64,000 bases of DNA from Isoetes taiwanensis (taxonomy: Eukaryota; Streptophyta; Lycopodiopsida; Isoetales; Isoetaceae), in NCBI GenBank assembly GCA_021234155.1, contig JAJEKV010000025.1, positions 1,507,995 through 1,571,994 of the forward strand, read 5' to 3'. Shown piece after piece: positions 17,199 through 32,569 of the stretch. The first letter of the stretch is position 1, and each line of letters opens with the position of its first letter. A program made the translations under genes and the position numbers. Under the pieces are notes generated by a model that was given only the letters and a program-made list of their open reading frames with translations, ran no database searches and had not been told where the DNA came from.

Positions 17199-20100
17199 CT
17201 ATGAGACGTTCAAATATGTACACTCAACATTATAAAACATGTCTTCTAATGCATCCTCTGACATAAATGCATTAGACTCTCCCCATCCCTCATCAATTTC
17301 AACATTATCTTCTTTATCACGTAATAACTGTTCTCTCTGCGCTAATACTTCTTTCAGGTACTTCCCAACTTGTGTCCCAGGTAAGTCAAAAAATTCCAGC
17401 AATGAGTTCGAATGAATGTCATGCTTGTGGCGAGCCCCATTGTAGGACGGACATCTTATGATCACATGCGCTTCATCTTCAACTTCCTGCATATCACATA
17501 ACTTGCACAACCTTAACTCATGTGGAATATCACTCCAGCGCCCTACCTCAACCCCCAATCTATGCGAGCTAAGCCGCATCCTGCTTATCATGTGCCTCAT
17601 TCCCAATGATACACCTTCTTGAAGATACTTGGCCTCTTGAAGTGTGGGATTCATATATTTTCTGTAGAATTCTTTTTTTATTTCCGGAACCCTCCAGTTT
17701 CTTCTAATGAGATGCTGATGTACCCATCCCCAAATATTCGACCTATTCTCTTGCAGGCAATGAATATCTAAACTCCATTTCCTCGTCCATTCCACAATGT
17801 CTGCATACCAACCCTTATCCCTTGTCTCCTCTAATGCACGTCTCGGTAAGCTTTCTTCTGCCATATCAAACTGCACCTTACAAAGATATGTGAGCATCCT
17901 GCATAAAGCCTCAGCTTCCATAGGCATCATACCACATTCCACAAGCAGCATGTCATACGGAGTTTGTGCCTTAGTTCCCAGTTCAGTTCTCAAGAATTTT
18001 TTTTGCACTTTCTCAATTTTTTTCCAAGAATCTGCAGACAAACCTGGACCCCATACCTCACATCCGTATAATAGAACCGGTTGTACCAAGACACAAAACA
18101 AAGTCCTTTTCAAACTGAAATCCCATATTTCTGCTTTTCCACTTTTACGCTGCATACTGTATGGTGCTTTGAGCCCCCCATTTACTCTATGTTCAACAGC
18201 AAGATTCCAACTAGGCCCTTTGTCCACATGTATCCCCAAATATTTATATGAGGTTACAATCTCCACAGGCTCCTCTTTAAAATAAAATTTAAGATGCTCA
18301 ACTTTATTAGCTCCGAAGACCATCATCTTAGTCTTTGTCATATTCACCTGCATACCTTTTTGGTCACAGAAATAGGCCAAAGCATCTAAGTGCTTTTGCA
18401 TGCCTGCAATAGAGCGCGATAAAAGAACCACATCATCAGCATAAAGGAGCAATAAAACCACATATCCAAATAAAGGGGTCCCATCCCCTCCATATTCTGC
18501 CATCCAAGCTTCTAGTTGGTCTATAAACAGACCAAACAGGGTGGGTGACAAAGGACACCCTTGCTTAACTCCAATATTGCTCTCCACTACTTCCGTGCAC
18601 TCCTGTACATAGGGGAATGATAATTGGACTAAAACTTTCTCATAGAGTATTCTTACTGCTTGTCTAAGCTCAATTGGCACCTCTAGGGTTTCCATTCTCT
18701 CCCATAAATAATGGCGAGATACTGTGTCAAATGCCTTAGCATAATCAACAAAACATGCATAAAGTGATTTTTTCTTCCCTTTGACACCATCAACCATAGC
18801 ACGCAAGGCAACTAAATGATCCACTGTGGATTTTTTAGGCCTAAAACCTGCTTGCCCAATGGCTCTGATATTATGCTCCTCTGACCAAGCACTCAGTTTG
18901 CAGTTCAGCATAGTAGCAAATAGCTTAGCATACAAGCTACTGACCAAAATCATTCTATAATTCCTTGGATCACCTTCATCTCCTGACTTATAAAGTGGAA
19001 CCACTCTATTCAATTGCCAAGTGCATGGAAATCCCTTATGCAATACAGTATTAAGTAGAGATAACAAGGTTATATGGACCGATTTACCTGCCCATTTGAA
19101 CATCTCCGCCACCAGACCTATTGCATCAGCAGCTTTTCCATTTGCAAGGTTACTTAAACCTTCTCCCAAGTTCTCCAAAGTGAAACACAAATGATCATCC
19201 TGCAAATATTCAACATTACTGTTTTCATTAATGCCTGGCATATGGTAAAGTTCATGTACTTGGCAGAGCAGGGCTGCTGGATCCAAATGAGTATCATGCT
19301 GCATTCTAGTTTTCAATTTATTCCAAAACTGCTTGGGGTTTCCGATAAGGTCCGCAACCAAGTCTTTCTGTCTTTGAAAGTCATGACTTTTCTTTTTTGA
19401 CTTGGTTAATGCTACATACTCTTTTTTAAGCCTCCGTCTATCTTCCCCTTTTGCTTTTTTATATTCTGCTCGCTTAGCTTTGCATGATGCATCAAACCAG
19501 CCATTACATGGCAATCCTCTCAATTTTCTGCGTGAGACAAAACAGTCAGTAGCAGCATCTAGTACCAAGTTTGCTAATTCTTTACTCAAATTTTCAATAT
19601 CACGAGGCCAAATTTTTTCAGATGCCTTCTCTTCACACTTTTTCATGTATTTCTCTGCCTTGCGAAAGTCCATATGTATCCTTGACTTCATGGTGCTAGT
19701 TTCCTGGCTTGGCTTATATTTACATGTATGTAACACAACTGTTATCGGGGCGTGATCAGAAATTTTCTCCATCTCTTCTCCTACATACATGTGTAGCATC
19801 TGGTCCACAAATTGCGGTTTAGCAAGAACAAGATCCACAACACTAGCATTTCTACACGTACATCTACCTGTGTCAGGAAACATCTGTGTACCATTATATA
19901 TCACTAAATCCAGACCACTACACATATTAAGGACGTGATTACCTTGAGGTGTAGGCCACCTTATTTTGTCTGCCGTAACCCTATTCCAACCATTTTGGCC
20001 CAATTCCGTGTCATCAAGCATCTCAACCCATATAGGGTCCCCCTCCATACTAGCTATAGCTGCCTGCTTGTTAGCGATTCGCCCATTAAAATCTCCCAAT

Positions 20101-20552
20101 AAAAGAACATCACCTGCTAGCATTAAGGAAAGCACATCCTGCTCCAGATTAAAAAGCGGATCATCTCTCGCCTAGATGCTCAGATTATAAACCGGGGATT
20201 CTCTCGGTGGAAAGTAACAACCTGCGACAAAAATCTTCCCTTTCTGGCCAAGCATTTCAATCCAAATGTGCTGCATCGAGCCCATACCTGTCACTAATTT
20301 TATCAAATGTCTCATATTTGTTCTCACATAACATGCTATTCCGCCGTGACCTTTTAAACGCCATCCTTTATTATACCAAACAGAGTGCAACAAAACAAAA
20401 CCAGGAATGTCCGGTAAACTTTTTTCCTCGTTCTCACAGGTTTCTAAAAAGAATAGAACATCTACATTTTCAAATAATTCACCCATTACATCTACTTTAT
20501 ATTGGCTAAGACTATTAATATTTCAACATGTTATTCTGGTGGTCTCAAATAC
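17199..20552 (-). pseudogene. LINE D ORF2, two nonsense codons only
   Basis: Reads in one frame from just after the ORF1 TAG to 17199. The tryptophan of the WNIN motif is replaced by TGA (codon 10), and a TAG interrupts at about 20174-20176. From 20135 onward 978 residues are open. These contain LLLGDFNGRIANKQ and SDHAPITVVLHT (endonuclease), QAGFRPKKSTVDHL, CFVDYAKAFDTVSR, GVKQGCPLSPTLFGLFIDQL, LLLYADDVVLLSRS (reverse transcriptase) and CKLCDMQEVEDEAHVIIRC (zinc motif). Two point changes would account for its inactivity, so it is a young copy. Confidence 0.88.
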
Positions 20553-21107
20553 CTATGCGTCATTTTGGTCTTCTACCACAACTTTCCCACGCTTCCAGAA
20601 TGCTTTTTTCCCCATTTGCCTTGCTTCCTTGAGTACCTGTACTTGAATTTTGTATTCTTGTAGCTGGTGCTTTGTAAGGTCGTCATTGATCCAAATTTTC
20701 TTCCCTTTGAGCATGGATTTCTTTTTCAATACATTGAGTTTATCCTCTCGTGAGCGAAATTTAACAATAATGTATCTATCTCTGCCATTCTGCTTACCAA
20801 TACGAAATGCGTCTGTAATGCCTGTATCCATTAGCTCAAGATCATTCTCACAGAAAGCTTGTACAATTTCTTTGGTTCTTTCTTTAGTTTGCTCCGGTAT
20901 TCCAACTAAGCGGATGTTCAAAGCCTTTTCTTTTCTTTCTTGCTCCTCCATAAAAGATGCCAACTGATTTTGAATGTCTGATACATTTGTACTATGATTT
21001 TCTGATTCTGTATCATCCTCACTGTCGTTGTCTCCTCTCATAACATCTTGTTTGAAAATTTCCAGTTCCGTTTGAATGCTCTGTTTAAATTGCTCCAGCT
21101 CTGCCAT
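20553..21107 (-). pseudogene. LINE D ORF1 (5' part broken by stops)
   Basis: 184 open residues with coiled-coil-prone N-terminus, SFMEEQERKEKALNIRLVGI (RRM start), RDRYIIVKFRSREDKLNVL and KIWINDDLTKHQLQEYK, ending KRGKVVVEDQNDA and TAG. The same frame continues upstream to about 21330 with NNSDSDSDTMGDAGVTKKD, interrupted by a TAA and a TAG between 21120 and 21150. So ORF1 was longer and has acquired stops. The terminal TAG is in frame with ORF2. Confidence 0.8.
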
Positions 21108-21328
21108 CAGTTTGCTTTGACATTTCTATATTTCTTATTGTACATGGACAAGCAAGAAGGTTTTGAGATCACTGACCATGTTTTGAACAGAAGTTTCTAT
21201 TGATATCTTCATGGACAGGGTCGAAACTTCCATTGCTGCCCCCATTTGCCCAACTGCATCCAACAAATCCTTTTTGGTGACCCCAGCATCCCCCATAGTG
21301 TCAGAATCGGAATCAGAGTTATTTCTAT

Positions 21329-21373
<45 letters not shown>

Positions 21374-21384
21374 AGGGAGAGGGA

Positions 21385-21433
<49 letters not shown>

Positions 21434-21487
21434 AATAAAATGTATTATATCTATGGGAGGCCTCTCAGGCCTAACAGACGACAAATT

Positions 21488-24400
21488 TTAGACATCATCA
21501 TAGAATAGTAGATGAGTCTCTGAGTCCTCATCTAGCTCCTCACTTTCACTCATACTCTCATTATCATCCAATAAAACATTCAAACTTTTTACATAAGTTT
21601 CTCTATATTGTAAGGTTTCTATCATATAAGATCTTATTTTATCTGCCTTTAATGAAAAGAACGTACTAAGATCATCTGCTACTATGTCAAATCTGGTTCT
21701 TATCAAAGTGTATGCTGGGCATTTTAAAAGGAAATGTTCTTCATCTTCTACCTCTCCTCCACCACAAATTTTACAATCTCGCATTGTGCGCGGGATATGT
21801 TGCCCCCATCTCCCCACTTCGACCCCAAGAGGATGTGAACTAAGACACATTCTGCAGATGTTATGTCTTTTCTTGATAGAAATATTCTCCTGCAAGTAAG
21901 CAGCTGTATCTAGATTAGGATTCATATTTTGTCTATATAATACCATCTTAGTCCCGGGATTCTGCCATAATTTTGTCTTTACTTTCACATGAACCCACTG
22001 CCTGAGCTTCTTATCATCAACTAAGACTGCATCTTCCCATTTGATGTCCCACTTGCTGAACCATCTCTTTACATCTGCAAACCATCCCTTTTCTTCGCTA
22101 GCTAACATGGCGGAGTGTGGGAGTCTAACATTATCCATAAGTCTCACTTTCTTTAGATATCTGATACATCTAAGGATCGCTTCACCTTCGAGTGGCATGA
22201 GCCCGCATTCAGCTAGCATCATCGGGTATGGGGTCTAAACCTTCACACCCAATTCCAGGTGCAAAAAATTTTCAATACTTGTTCAACGTCTTCCCATAAG
22301 CATTATGGCAGGCTCGGTCCCCAAATTTCACACCCATATAGAACAACACTCCGAACTAATGACTGAAAAAGTCTCATTTTGAGCTGCCATGACCATAAGA
22401 ATATTTTTCTGCACATACTTTGCATAGCATACAGGGCCTTTAGCCCGCCTTCAGTTCTTTGTGCAATACATGTAGTCCACTTGTGATTCCTGCTTATTGT
22501 TAGTCCCAAGTACTTATACGTTTCACATGTTTTTATAATGCTGCCCTTATACTTGAATGGGAAATCTTGCTTGAGAGCTCCAATGGTCATGATATTTGTT
22601 TTTTCCAAGTTCACTTGCATGCCTGTTTCATCACAAAATCTCGCCAAACTATCCAAATGGCGTTGCATGTGCTCTCATGTGCGTGCAAAAATAACAACAT
22701 CATCTGCATACATGAGCAACTGAACCACATACCCATTTAATTCCGTGCCTCCATTGCCATTTTGTTGCAGCCACCCTTCGAGACTGTCAATGAATAGACC
22801 AAACAATGTCGGGGACATTGGACATCCTTGCTTAACTCCAACATTGCTTTCAACACAATCTGGCATATCTAGAGAGAGAGGAAACGATAATTGGACCAGT
22901 ACCTTCTCATATAACACAATAGACTGCATGTCTTAAAGGTTCGAGCACCTGTAATTTTTCTAGTCTTTCCCAAAGTTTCACTCTCGGGACTTTATCAAAA
23001 GCTTTTTTGAAGTCAACAAAAGAGACATAAACTGGTTTTTTCGTACCTTTCACTGAGTCAAAGATGGATTTCAAGGTAAGCAAATGATCTATGGTAGATC
23101 TACGTGGTCGGAATCCTGCCTGAGTCTCAGCCCGCATGCCATGCTCCTCTGCCCACTTACTTATCTTCTTCTCCAGAATTGTGGCTAATAGTTTTGAAAA
23201 CACGCTGCTCACCATAAGAGTTCTGTAGTTATTGACATCAGTTATTGAGCCACTTTTATGTATGGGAACCACTCTATTCAATTGCCATTTTCGGGGAAAC
23301 CCTTCTTTCATAGCTGCAGTGAACATTTTTGCAATCATTTTATGGAGATTCCTACCAGCCCATTTCAGATGTTCTGCATTCAGCCCATGTAAGTCTCTAG
23401 CTTTTCCATTTGCAAGGTGTTTAACACCTTCACCCACATCTTCTTCTGTGAATATAAGATCTGATTCCACTTTCTTTTCCAAGGGGATGCTACTATCATA
23501 ATATAGCTTAACCACATGGTCCCATAATTCACTAGCATCAAGTGGGACCTCTTGTTGTTTCTTGTTTTTCAGTTTGTTCCATAAAAGTTTGGGTTCCCCA
23601 AGATACTGATTCAAGAGTGTTTCTTGTTGGTTTCTGATAAATCTCCGTTTCTTCATTCTAACAAGACTCCTATATTTCTTTCTTAGGCTGTGTTTCTGAT
23701 CCCATTCACATTTTTTGAGTGTCTTCTTTGCATCCTGACATTCCTTATCAAACCATGAATTGCACTTCAAGCCTTTCTTTGCCCGCTGAGAAGTGAAACT
23801 TTTTTCAGATGCTTCTGTGAGAATCTTATAAATGCTGTCACTAATGCTTGTAGCATCTTCGTACCAATCCATTTCAGCAATCATGGTGTCCACAAACTCT
23901 TGTTAGTGCTTAGCCATTTTTTGATTAAGTTTTATCACTTGAGCCTTTTTAGAGACCTGTGTTATCTCTAATGTGCTGATAGAAAGCATTACAGCCAAGG
24001 GCGTATGATCAGATTCAATCTGCTCATCCATAACCACAAATTCTGTTATTTGCTTGATTGTCTTGTCAGATGTTATCACATAATCTACCACGCTCTTTCC
24101 TCTGCAGGTGCATTTGGTGCTTTCAGGGAATTTTGCAATGCCATTGCATATAAGGAGCCCATTCACTGCGGCAAAGACAAGTTAAGAAGTCGCCTACCGG
24201 ATCGAAAGTAACAATTGAACCATCAGATTCTCTATACCAGCCCTGAATTTTCAACTCTCCATCTTCCATTGCATCAAGCCATAATGGATCACGGTCTCCT
24301 ATGTAAGTAGTTGCTTGTCTATTTCCTGTTCTACAATTGAAGTCATCTACCAGTATGATATCTCCTTTGCTTTGATATTTCATTATATCCTGCTCAAGCT

Positions 24401-24807
24401 CAAAAAACATATCTTCACTGCATGCATTTGTGTTTTGGTATGTCTGTTTATGCCTTGGGGCATAATAACATACCGCTAAAAGAATGTTCTCGCATTACCT
24501 TGACCGTGGAGCCAAATATATTGATTGTTTTGATCTCTTTTCATTCCATGTACTAGGTCTCGAATCTATGCCCGATATAGCATGCAACTCCTCCATTGCC
24601 ATTATCTCCTTCTCTAAATCGTGGTTCCGCGACCGAGTATATCCTTTCAAATCCATCAATTTCTGGTAATTCATAAAGATCGTGTTCTTTTGTTTCTAAG
24701 AAGCATAGCATATCAGCCTGATCTATGATCTCTTTCATACTAAAAATCTTATCCACTGTGATCCTATTTATATTCCAGATTATGATTCTGAGTGCCCCCG
24801 CGTTTTC
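21488..24807 (-). pseudogene. LINE E ORF2, multiple frameshifts
   Basis: ORF2 starts right after the TAG (ALRIIIWNINRITVDK) and is then broken into at least seven open pieces: 24756-24553, 24410-24123, 24166-23903, 23893-22907 (reverse transcriptase start, QAGFRPRRSTIDHLL, SFVDFKKAFDKVPR), 22929-22675 (GVKQGCPMSPTLFGLFIDSL, LLMYADDVVIFA), 22668-22303 and 22222-21488 (CKICGGGEVEDEEHFLLKC and the EELDEDSETHLLFY end). Domain order is complete but the frame is destroyed, so it is an older copy than D or F. Confidence 0.85.
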
Positions 24808-25542
24808 CTATTCTTCAATAATGGCTTTCCCCTTCTTCCAATAAACTTTTTTATTGTTAGCTTTTGCCTCTTTAGCTCTTTCAAGTTCCTGTTTTTTCAA
24901 TGTCATCTGTTCTCTAGTTAACTCATCATTGATCCAGATGAATTTTTCTTTCAGCTTGTACCGGTTTTTTATCACAGCAAGTCTTGCATCCCTGTTAAGA
25001 AATCTGACAAGAATATGACGAGTTCCTGTTCCTTTTTTTTCAATCCGAAAGGCCTCTGCAATACCTCCATCTTGTACTCCTAGATCATCTGCAAAAAACT
25101 TTTCTACTACTGCTTGCGTACTCTCATGTTCAATCTCTGTTAATCCAACAATTCGAAGGTTCAAAGATCGTTGCCGTCGTTCTTGCTCCTCCACGTAATC
25201 TTGGAATTGGGTTCTCAGCAAGTTAAGATCTTCAGGCACCTTGGGTTCTGCAGGGTCTGCTTCAGATTCATAGTTCTTCTTGTCTTTGATCATCTCAATT
25301 TCGTTTCTTAATTGTCTTGCAGTCTCTTCTCCATCAGCTTTGATCTTGTCTAATTCTTTCTTAAATTCCTCTGCCAAAGTTGCCTTCTTGACGAAGTCTT
25401 GAATGAAGGTTTGTTTAAACTCCGTGAGCATATCTTTTACCTGTTGAATCATATTACCAGAAGAGGCTATTTCTGAGTCTGATCCATGGTCTGAGGCTGA
25501 AGAGTTTGACTCAGAAGCAATTTCAGTTTCATCTGCAGTCAT
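24808..25542 (-). CDS. LINE E ORF1 (L1 ORF1p-like)
   Basis: 244 residues from the ATG of MTADETEIASESNSSASDHG. The frame stays open upstream to about 25608, so the start is uncertain. It has an acidic, serine-rich N-terminus, a long coiled coil (about 30-120), YVEEQERRQRSLNLRIVGL (RRM-like start), TRHILVRFLNRDARLAV and FIWINDELTREQMTLKKQE, ending KKGKAIIEE. The stop TAG is followed in the same frame by ORF2. It is the best preserved reading frame of LINE E. Confidence 0.85.
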   Translation of the reverse strand: MTADETEIASESNSSASDHGSDSEIASSGNMIQQVKDMLTEFKQTFIQDFVKKATLAEEFKKELDKIKADGEETARQLRNEIEMIKDKKNYESEADPAEPKVPEDLNLLRTQFQDYVEEQERRQRSLNLRIVGLTEIEHESTQAVVEKFFADDLGVQDGGIAEAFRIEKKGTGTRHILVRFLNRDARLAVIKNRYKLKEKFIWINDELTREQMTLKKQELERAKEAKANNKKVYWKKGKAIIEE

Positions 25543-25610
25543 TACTGTTTGTTTCTTTTTTTCTGCCTTGTTGGCCTTATTAGCCTTCGAAGTCTCTGCA
25601 AGTTCAGTCT

Positions 25611-25641
25611 AGAGAGAGATAGATAGATAGATAGATAGATA
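25611..25641. repeat. (GATA)n microsatellite
   Basis: Short GA run grading into about six GATA units, in the likely 5' UTR of LINE E. It may have grown from a GA/TC junction tract. Confidence 0.75.
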
Positions 25642-25710
25642 GTATTTTAACGTCACGCCACTAGGCAGCATCCAACTGGACATGTGACCACACACCACAC
25701 TACATTGCCT

Positions 25711-25807
<97 letters not shown>

Positions 25808-25854
25808 TATTTATGTCTATGGGAGGCCTAAAAGACCTATTAGACAATCCTCCT

Positions 25855-28800
25855 TTAAACATCTTCATAAAATAATAGATGAGTTTCCGAATCCTCATCT
25901 AGCTCATCACTCTCACTCAAAATATCTGAGTTATCAATGTTGACAACAGTTTGAGATTCCAAACAAGTATCTCTATGATGTAAAAGTTCTATCACATATT
26001 TTCCTAACACATCCCCCTCCAATGTGAAAAGAGTTGGGAGATCTATATGATTAATACCATGTTTATCTCAAGCAAATAAGCAAAGATAGGCCATACAACG
26101 AAGTAATACATGGTCCTCGTCTTCAACTTGACCTGTGCCACATAGCTTACAGTATCTTTGGTCTCTCGGTAGAATATGCCCCCATCTCCCCACCTCTATA
26201 CCCAAGTGATGCGAACTGAGGTGGATCCTGCAAATATTGTGTCTCTTCTGTATTGAGATATTTTCCTGTATGTGCATAGCTGGTAGCAAGTTCGGATTTA
26301 TACCCTGTTTGTATAGAATCATTTTTGTCTTAGGCTGCGACCATAATCTTTTTTGTATCTTATCCGAAATCCATTGTCTTAGGTCTGAAACCAAGACCAC
26401 TTCTTCCCAATGTATATCCCATTTTCTAAGCCAATTCTCCACATCATGCAAGATTCCCTTTTCTTTACTAGATAACAGAGCTCTATGTACAAGACGAGAT
26501 TCATCCAGTGCTAACACTCTCTTAAGATAAGTAACACACCTCAATATGGCTTCCCCTTCAAGAGGTAGAAGTCCACTTTCAGCCAACATCATGGGATAAG
26601 GCGTTTGGGCTTTGACTCCCAACTCCAATCTCAAAAATTTCTTCAGGACTTGTTCCATATCATCCCATAGGCATTGTGGGAGACTTGGCCCCCATATCTC
26701 GCACCCATACAAAACCACACTCTGTACTAGTGTCTGATAAAGTTTTACCTTAAGTTTCCAAGACCAAAGATGAGCCCTTCGACACATACTCTGTAATGCA
26801 TACAATGCCCTGTATCCTCCATCAATTCGCTTCGATATGCATGCATTCCATCTATGATTCCTGCTGAAAATAAGACCCAAATATTTATAAGAATCACACA
26901 TACTTACAGTATTCCCCTTATAGCTAAAAACGGATTCCTGTTTGAGAGTGCCCACTGTCATAATGCTCGTCTTATCCAAGTTTACTTGCATGCCAGTTTG
27001 GTCACAAAAGACCGCCAAACTATTCAGATGCTGCTGCATGTGATCTTTTGAATGTGCAAATAGTACCACATCATCTGCATACATCAACAATTGTAGAATA
27101 TATCCATGTATCTCAGTGCCTCCCGAACAATTATCATGAAGCCATGCCTCTAAGCTATCTATGAACAGACCAAATAGCGTTGGGGATAAGGGACAACCTT
27201 GTTTCACCCCAATATTGCTCTCCACATGATCAGGGATTTCCAGTGAAAAGGGTTGGGATAATTGCACCAGTACCTTTTGATATAGAATCTGGACCGCATC
27301 TCTAAGCTCCAGTGGCACATTAAGCTTCTCAAGCCTTTCCCATAGATGTACCCGAGGAACCTTATCAAAGGCCTTCCTGAAATCAACAAAAGCTATATAC
27401 ACTGGTTTCTTGGTCCCCTTGACATTGTCAAAGACCGTTTTCAACACCAACAAATGATCTAAAGTAGATCTACCCGGCCTAAAGCCTGCCTGTGTTTCTG
27501 CTCTCTTATGGTTAATTTCAGCCCATATGCTTATTTGTTTTTCTAAGATGGATGCGAATAACTTAGAAAACAAATTACTCACCAAAATCGTTCTGTAATT
27601 GTTCGTGTCATGACGAGACCCGCCTTTGAATATTGGCACCACCCTATTCTTGCACCAGTCAACTGGGAAACCTTGTTTCAAAGCAAGGTTAAGCATGCAT
27701 GTAATCATAGGAACTATGCTCGGTCCAGCCCATTTTATATGTTCTGCACTGAGGAAATTCAAGTCTGATGCTTTGCAATTAGTCAGGGATGAGATACCAT
27801 CAGTTACATCTTCTTCCTTGATGGTCCAATTGGAGCTTATGCCACTTATACTCTCCATTCCTGCGCTATGATACAGACCCATTACATGTTCCCATAATGC
27901 TTTTGCTTCTAGCGGGATTTCCGCTTGCCTGTTCCTCTTAAGCCCATTCCAGAATAGTTTAGGTTCTTCCAGGTATCTCTGGCATAAAGTTTCTTGCCTT
28001 TGGCTGATGTATTTTCTCTTCTTACCCCTTACTCGCTTATAATTCTGCTTATACTGTGCTTTAAGATGTAAATCACACTTTTTCCATTGATCTTTAGCAT
28101 CCCGGCATTCCTTATCAAACCATGCCTTACATGGCAGCCCTTTTCGAGCTCTATGGGAAGTAAATATTTCCCTTGCTGCATCTTCCAGAAGCTTGAGTAG
28201 CTGCTGGTTCATGGTATATAAATCTCCATCCCATTGCATCTGATTTATCTTGTCTTCTACACATGCACGGTATTGTGTCCGAAGGTAAGGTTTCAAGTGA
28301 TACCGCTGTTGCATAACTCTGTTCTTCAAAACAGGTTGCTTAACATTTATAGTAACAAATAATGGGCTGTGGTCTGACTCAATCTCCTCATCGCCTACTG
28401 AGAAATCAGCAAGATCATGCAACGAGTTTTCTGCTATGGCCACATAATCAACTGTGCTCCTTGTTCTACATGTGTTTTTTATTGTCTGTGGAAATCGGTC
28501 TAAGCCATTACATATGATCAGACCTGCACTATTACATAAACAAAGGAACTGTCTACCACTCTTGGTGATAACCAAGTCTTTTGATCTTCTCCTCCTACCT
28601 GTTAATTGCATGTCACAATCGTCCATTTCTTCTAACCACAGCGGATTCTTATCGCCTGTGAGCGTAGCAGCCCGCAGACTACAAATCCGTCCATTAAAAT
28701 CTCCTGCCAGGATTACTTTACCTCGTTCCTGGAAATACATAACATCCTGTTCAAGAGCAAAAAACATGTCATCATTAGATGCATCAATTTCTGAATATAT

Positions 28801-29166
28801 TTTAGTGTGCCTAGGTGCAAAATAACAGATTGCCATGTAAAAAGGAATATGTGATCCTCCTATTTCCAACCAAATGTACTGGCCATTTTTATCTTTCCTG
28901 ATACCAGTGATTACATCCTTATAAGCTGGTCTAATAAAACATGCAATGCCACCATTGCCCATGTCTGTATCCTTAAATCTTATATTTTGCACAGAATAAA
29001 GCATTTCAAATCCGTCAATTTCTAGAAGTGCATATAAATCATTCTCCTTCGTTTCTACAAAGCAAATTACATCCACCTTCTCTAAAATCTTGTGTATGCT
29101 AAGAGTCTTATCAATTGTCAGTCGATTGATATTCCAAATTGCGACCCTTAGCCCTCCCGTAAATCC
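25855..29166 (-). pseudogene. LINE F ORF2, single late nonsense codon
   Basis: About 1,103 residues counting from the codon after the ORF1 TAG. Endonuclease: LRVAIWNINRLTIDK, CFVETKENDLY, ILAGDFNGRICSL, ESDHSPLFVTINV. Reverse transcriptase: NRVVPIFKGGSRHDTNNYRT, QAGFRPGRSTLDHLL, AFVDFRKAFDKVPR, GVKQGCPLSPTLFGLFIDSL, LLMYADDVVLFAHS, MQVNLDKTSIMTVG. C-terminus: CKLCGTGQVEDEDHVLLRC, then AYLCLFA and a TGA (26068-26070, probably from CGA by C-to-T change), after which the same frame goes on to EELDEDSETHLLFYEDV-type sequence and TAA at 25855. The truncated protein keeps every catalytic motif, so this copy may still be partly active. Confidence 0.88.
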
Positions 29167-29817
29167 CTATTCAACAATCGCTTTCCCTCTGTGCCATCTC
29201 ACATTCTTGTTATTTTGCTTGGCTTCCTTAAACTTTGCTAGTTCTTGTTTCTTTTCCTGCAATTGCTCCTTTGTAAGGTCGTCATTTACCCAGATGAAGT
29301 TACCTCTCAGTGTGTGTCGCTGCTTCAAAACCTGGAATCTCTCTTCTCTGGTTGCAAATTTTACTAGAATGTGCCGCGTGCCATGCTCCTTCTTACCAAT
29401 TCGGAATGCTTCAGTAATGCTAGCTGCCACCTGCATATCTTCTGCAAAGAATTTTAAGACTGTTTCTTTTGTATTCTCCTTCTCTTTCTCCGAAAGACCC
29501 ACAATACGAAGATTCAAGGCCCTTTGTTTCCTTTCCTGCATCTCCACATATTCATCAAATGCTTGCTTTAGTTCTGATATGCCTGATTCTTCAGATCCTG
29601 AATCTTCGTCCTGTGTCTCTTGCAGTTCGCTGACATCCAATTTCACCTTATCAATCTCATTTCTCATTTCCTGTATGCTTGCTTTCAGCGTTTCATTCTC
29701 AGATCTGAGGTTTCGAATTTCTGCCATTAGTTTGTCTTCACGGAATGCAGCTTCCTGTCTAAATGCTATGAGCTCTTTCCAGACCATAGCCAGAGAAACT
29801 TCTGCCTGATCCGACAT
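29167..29817 (-). CDS. LINE F ORF1 (L1 ORF1p-like)
   Basis: 216 residues from MSDQAEVSLAMVWKEL. A coiled coil covers about 15-105, then YVEMQERKQRALNLRIVGL opens the RRM-like core. TRHILVKFATREERFQVL and FIWVNDDLTKEQLQEKKQE form the C-terminal domain. It ends HRGKAIVE and TAG, after which ORF2 follows in frame. It is intact and should be able to form the RNA-coating trimer expected of this family, as inferred from L1 ORF1p. Confidence 0.87.
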   Translation of the reverse strand: MSDQAEVSLAMVWKELIAFRQEAAFREDKLMAEIRNLRSENETLKASIQEMRNEIDKVKLDVSELQETQDEDSGSEESGISELKQAFDEYVEMQERKQRALNLRIVGLSEKEKENTKETVLKFFAEDMQVAASITEAFRIGKKEHGTRHILVKFATREERFQVLKQRHTLRGNFIWVNDDLTKEQLQEKKQELAKFKEAKQNNKNVRWHRGKAIVE

Positions 29818-30161
29818 GTTCCCATCTGATTCTTCCTCTCTACCTTTTCCGAAAAGTTTACCCCATCTAGTGGCAAAAAACCTTCTTCCGTGCCAAAAAC
29901 CTACTCACCGGCACATTGTAAAGAACAGTGCCACCTCTTTCGCCTCAGAAAAACAAAAACCCACTGATCCGACATGTTCCCATCCTGAAACACAACCCCC
30001 AATTCCCATCTCAGTCTTCTTCGGACTCTTGCCCAACACAAGCCACAAAAAACTCTGGCTCAGAAAAACACAAGTCCCCCGTGAATGACAAATGCCCAAC
30101 ACAAGCCCCACCACAAGTCCCCGGATCGGGAAAATCACCGTCCAAAAACGCCAAAGCCCCT

Positions 30162-32569
<2,408 letters not shown>

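Larger units (their letters stand above)
17123..21331 (-). mobile_element. LINE D, near full length
   Basis: Minus-strand LINE of about 4.2 kb. The sense strand starts within the ORF1 N-terminus (NNSDSDSDT, near 21330) right against the TC tail of LINE E. ORF1 follows to 20553, a TAG, and ORF2 in the same frame to 17199. The 3' end has the AGACC-TGGT-GGTCT hairpin, the AGACGTATTAAATAC box, ATTTCATTTTCATTTTC and a TC tail (17151-17123). The coding part carries nonsense changes but no frameshift that I can see across ORF2. Confidence 0.88.
21332..25713 (-). mobile_element. LINE E with ORF1 intact and ORF2 fragmented
   Basis: Minus-strand LINE. The sense strand may begin at 25713 (CAACCAGGCAATG, compare CAACCAACC at the start of LINE A), pass a short TATC repeat (25641-25611), and enter ORF1. 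ORF2 follows in the same frame after one TAG. The 3' end has AGGCC-TGAGA-GGCCT, AGATATAATACA, TTTTATTTCA and a TC tail (21430-21332) that contains a (TCCCTC)n interlude around 21361-21391. Confidence 0.85.
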
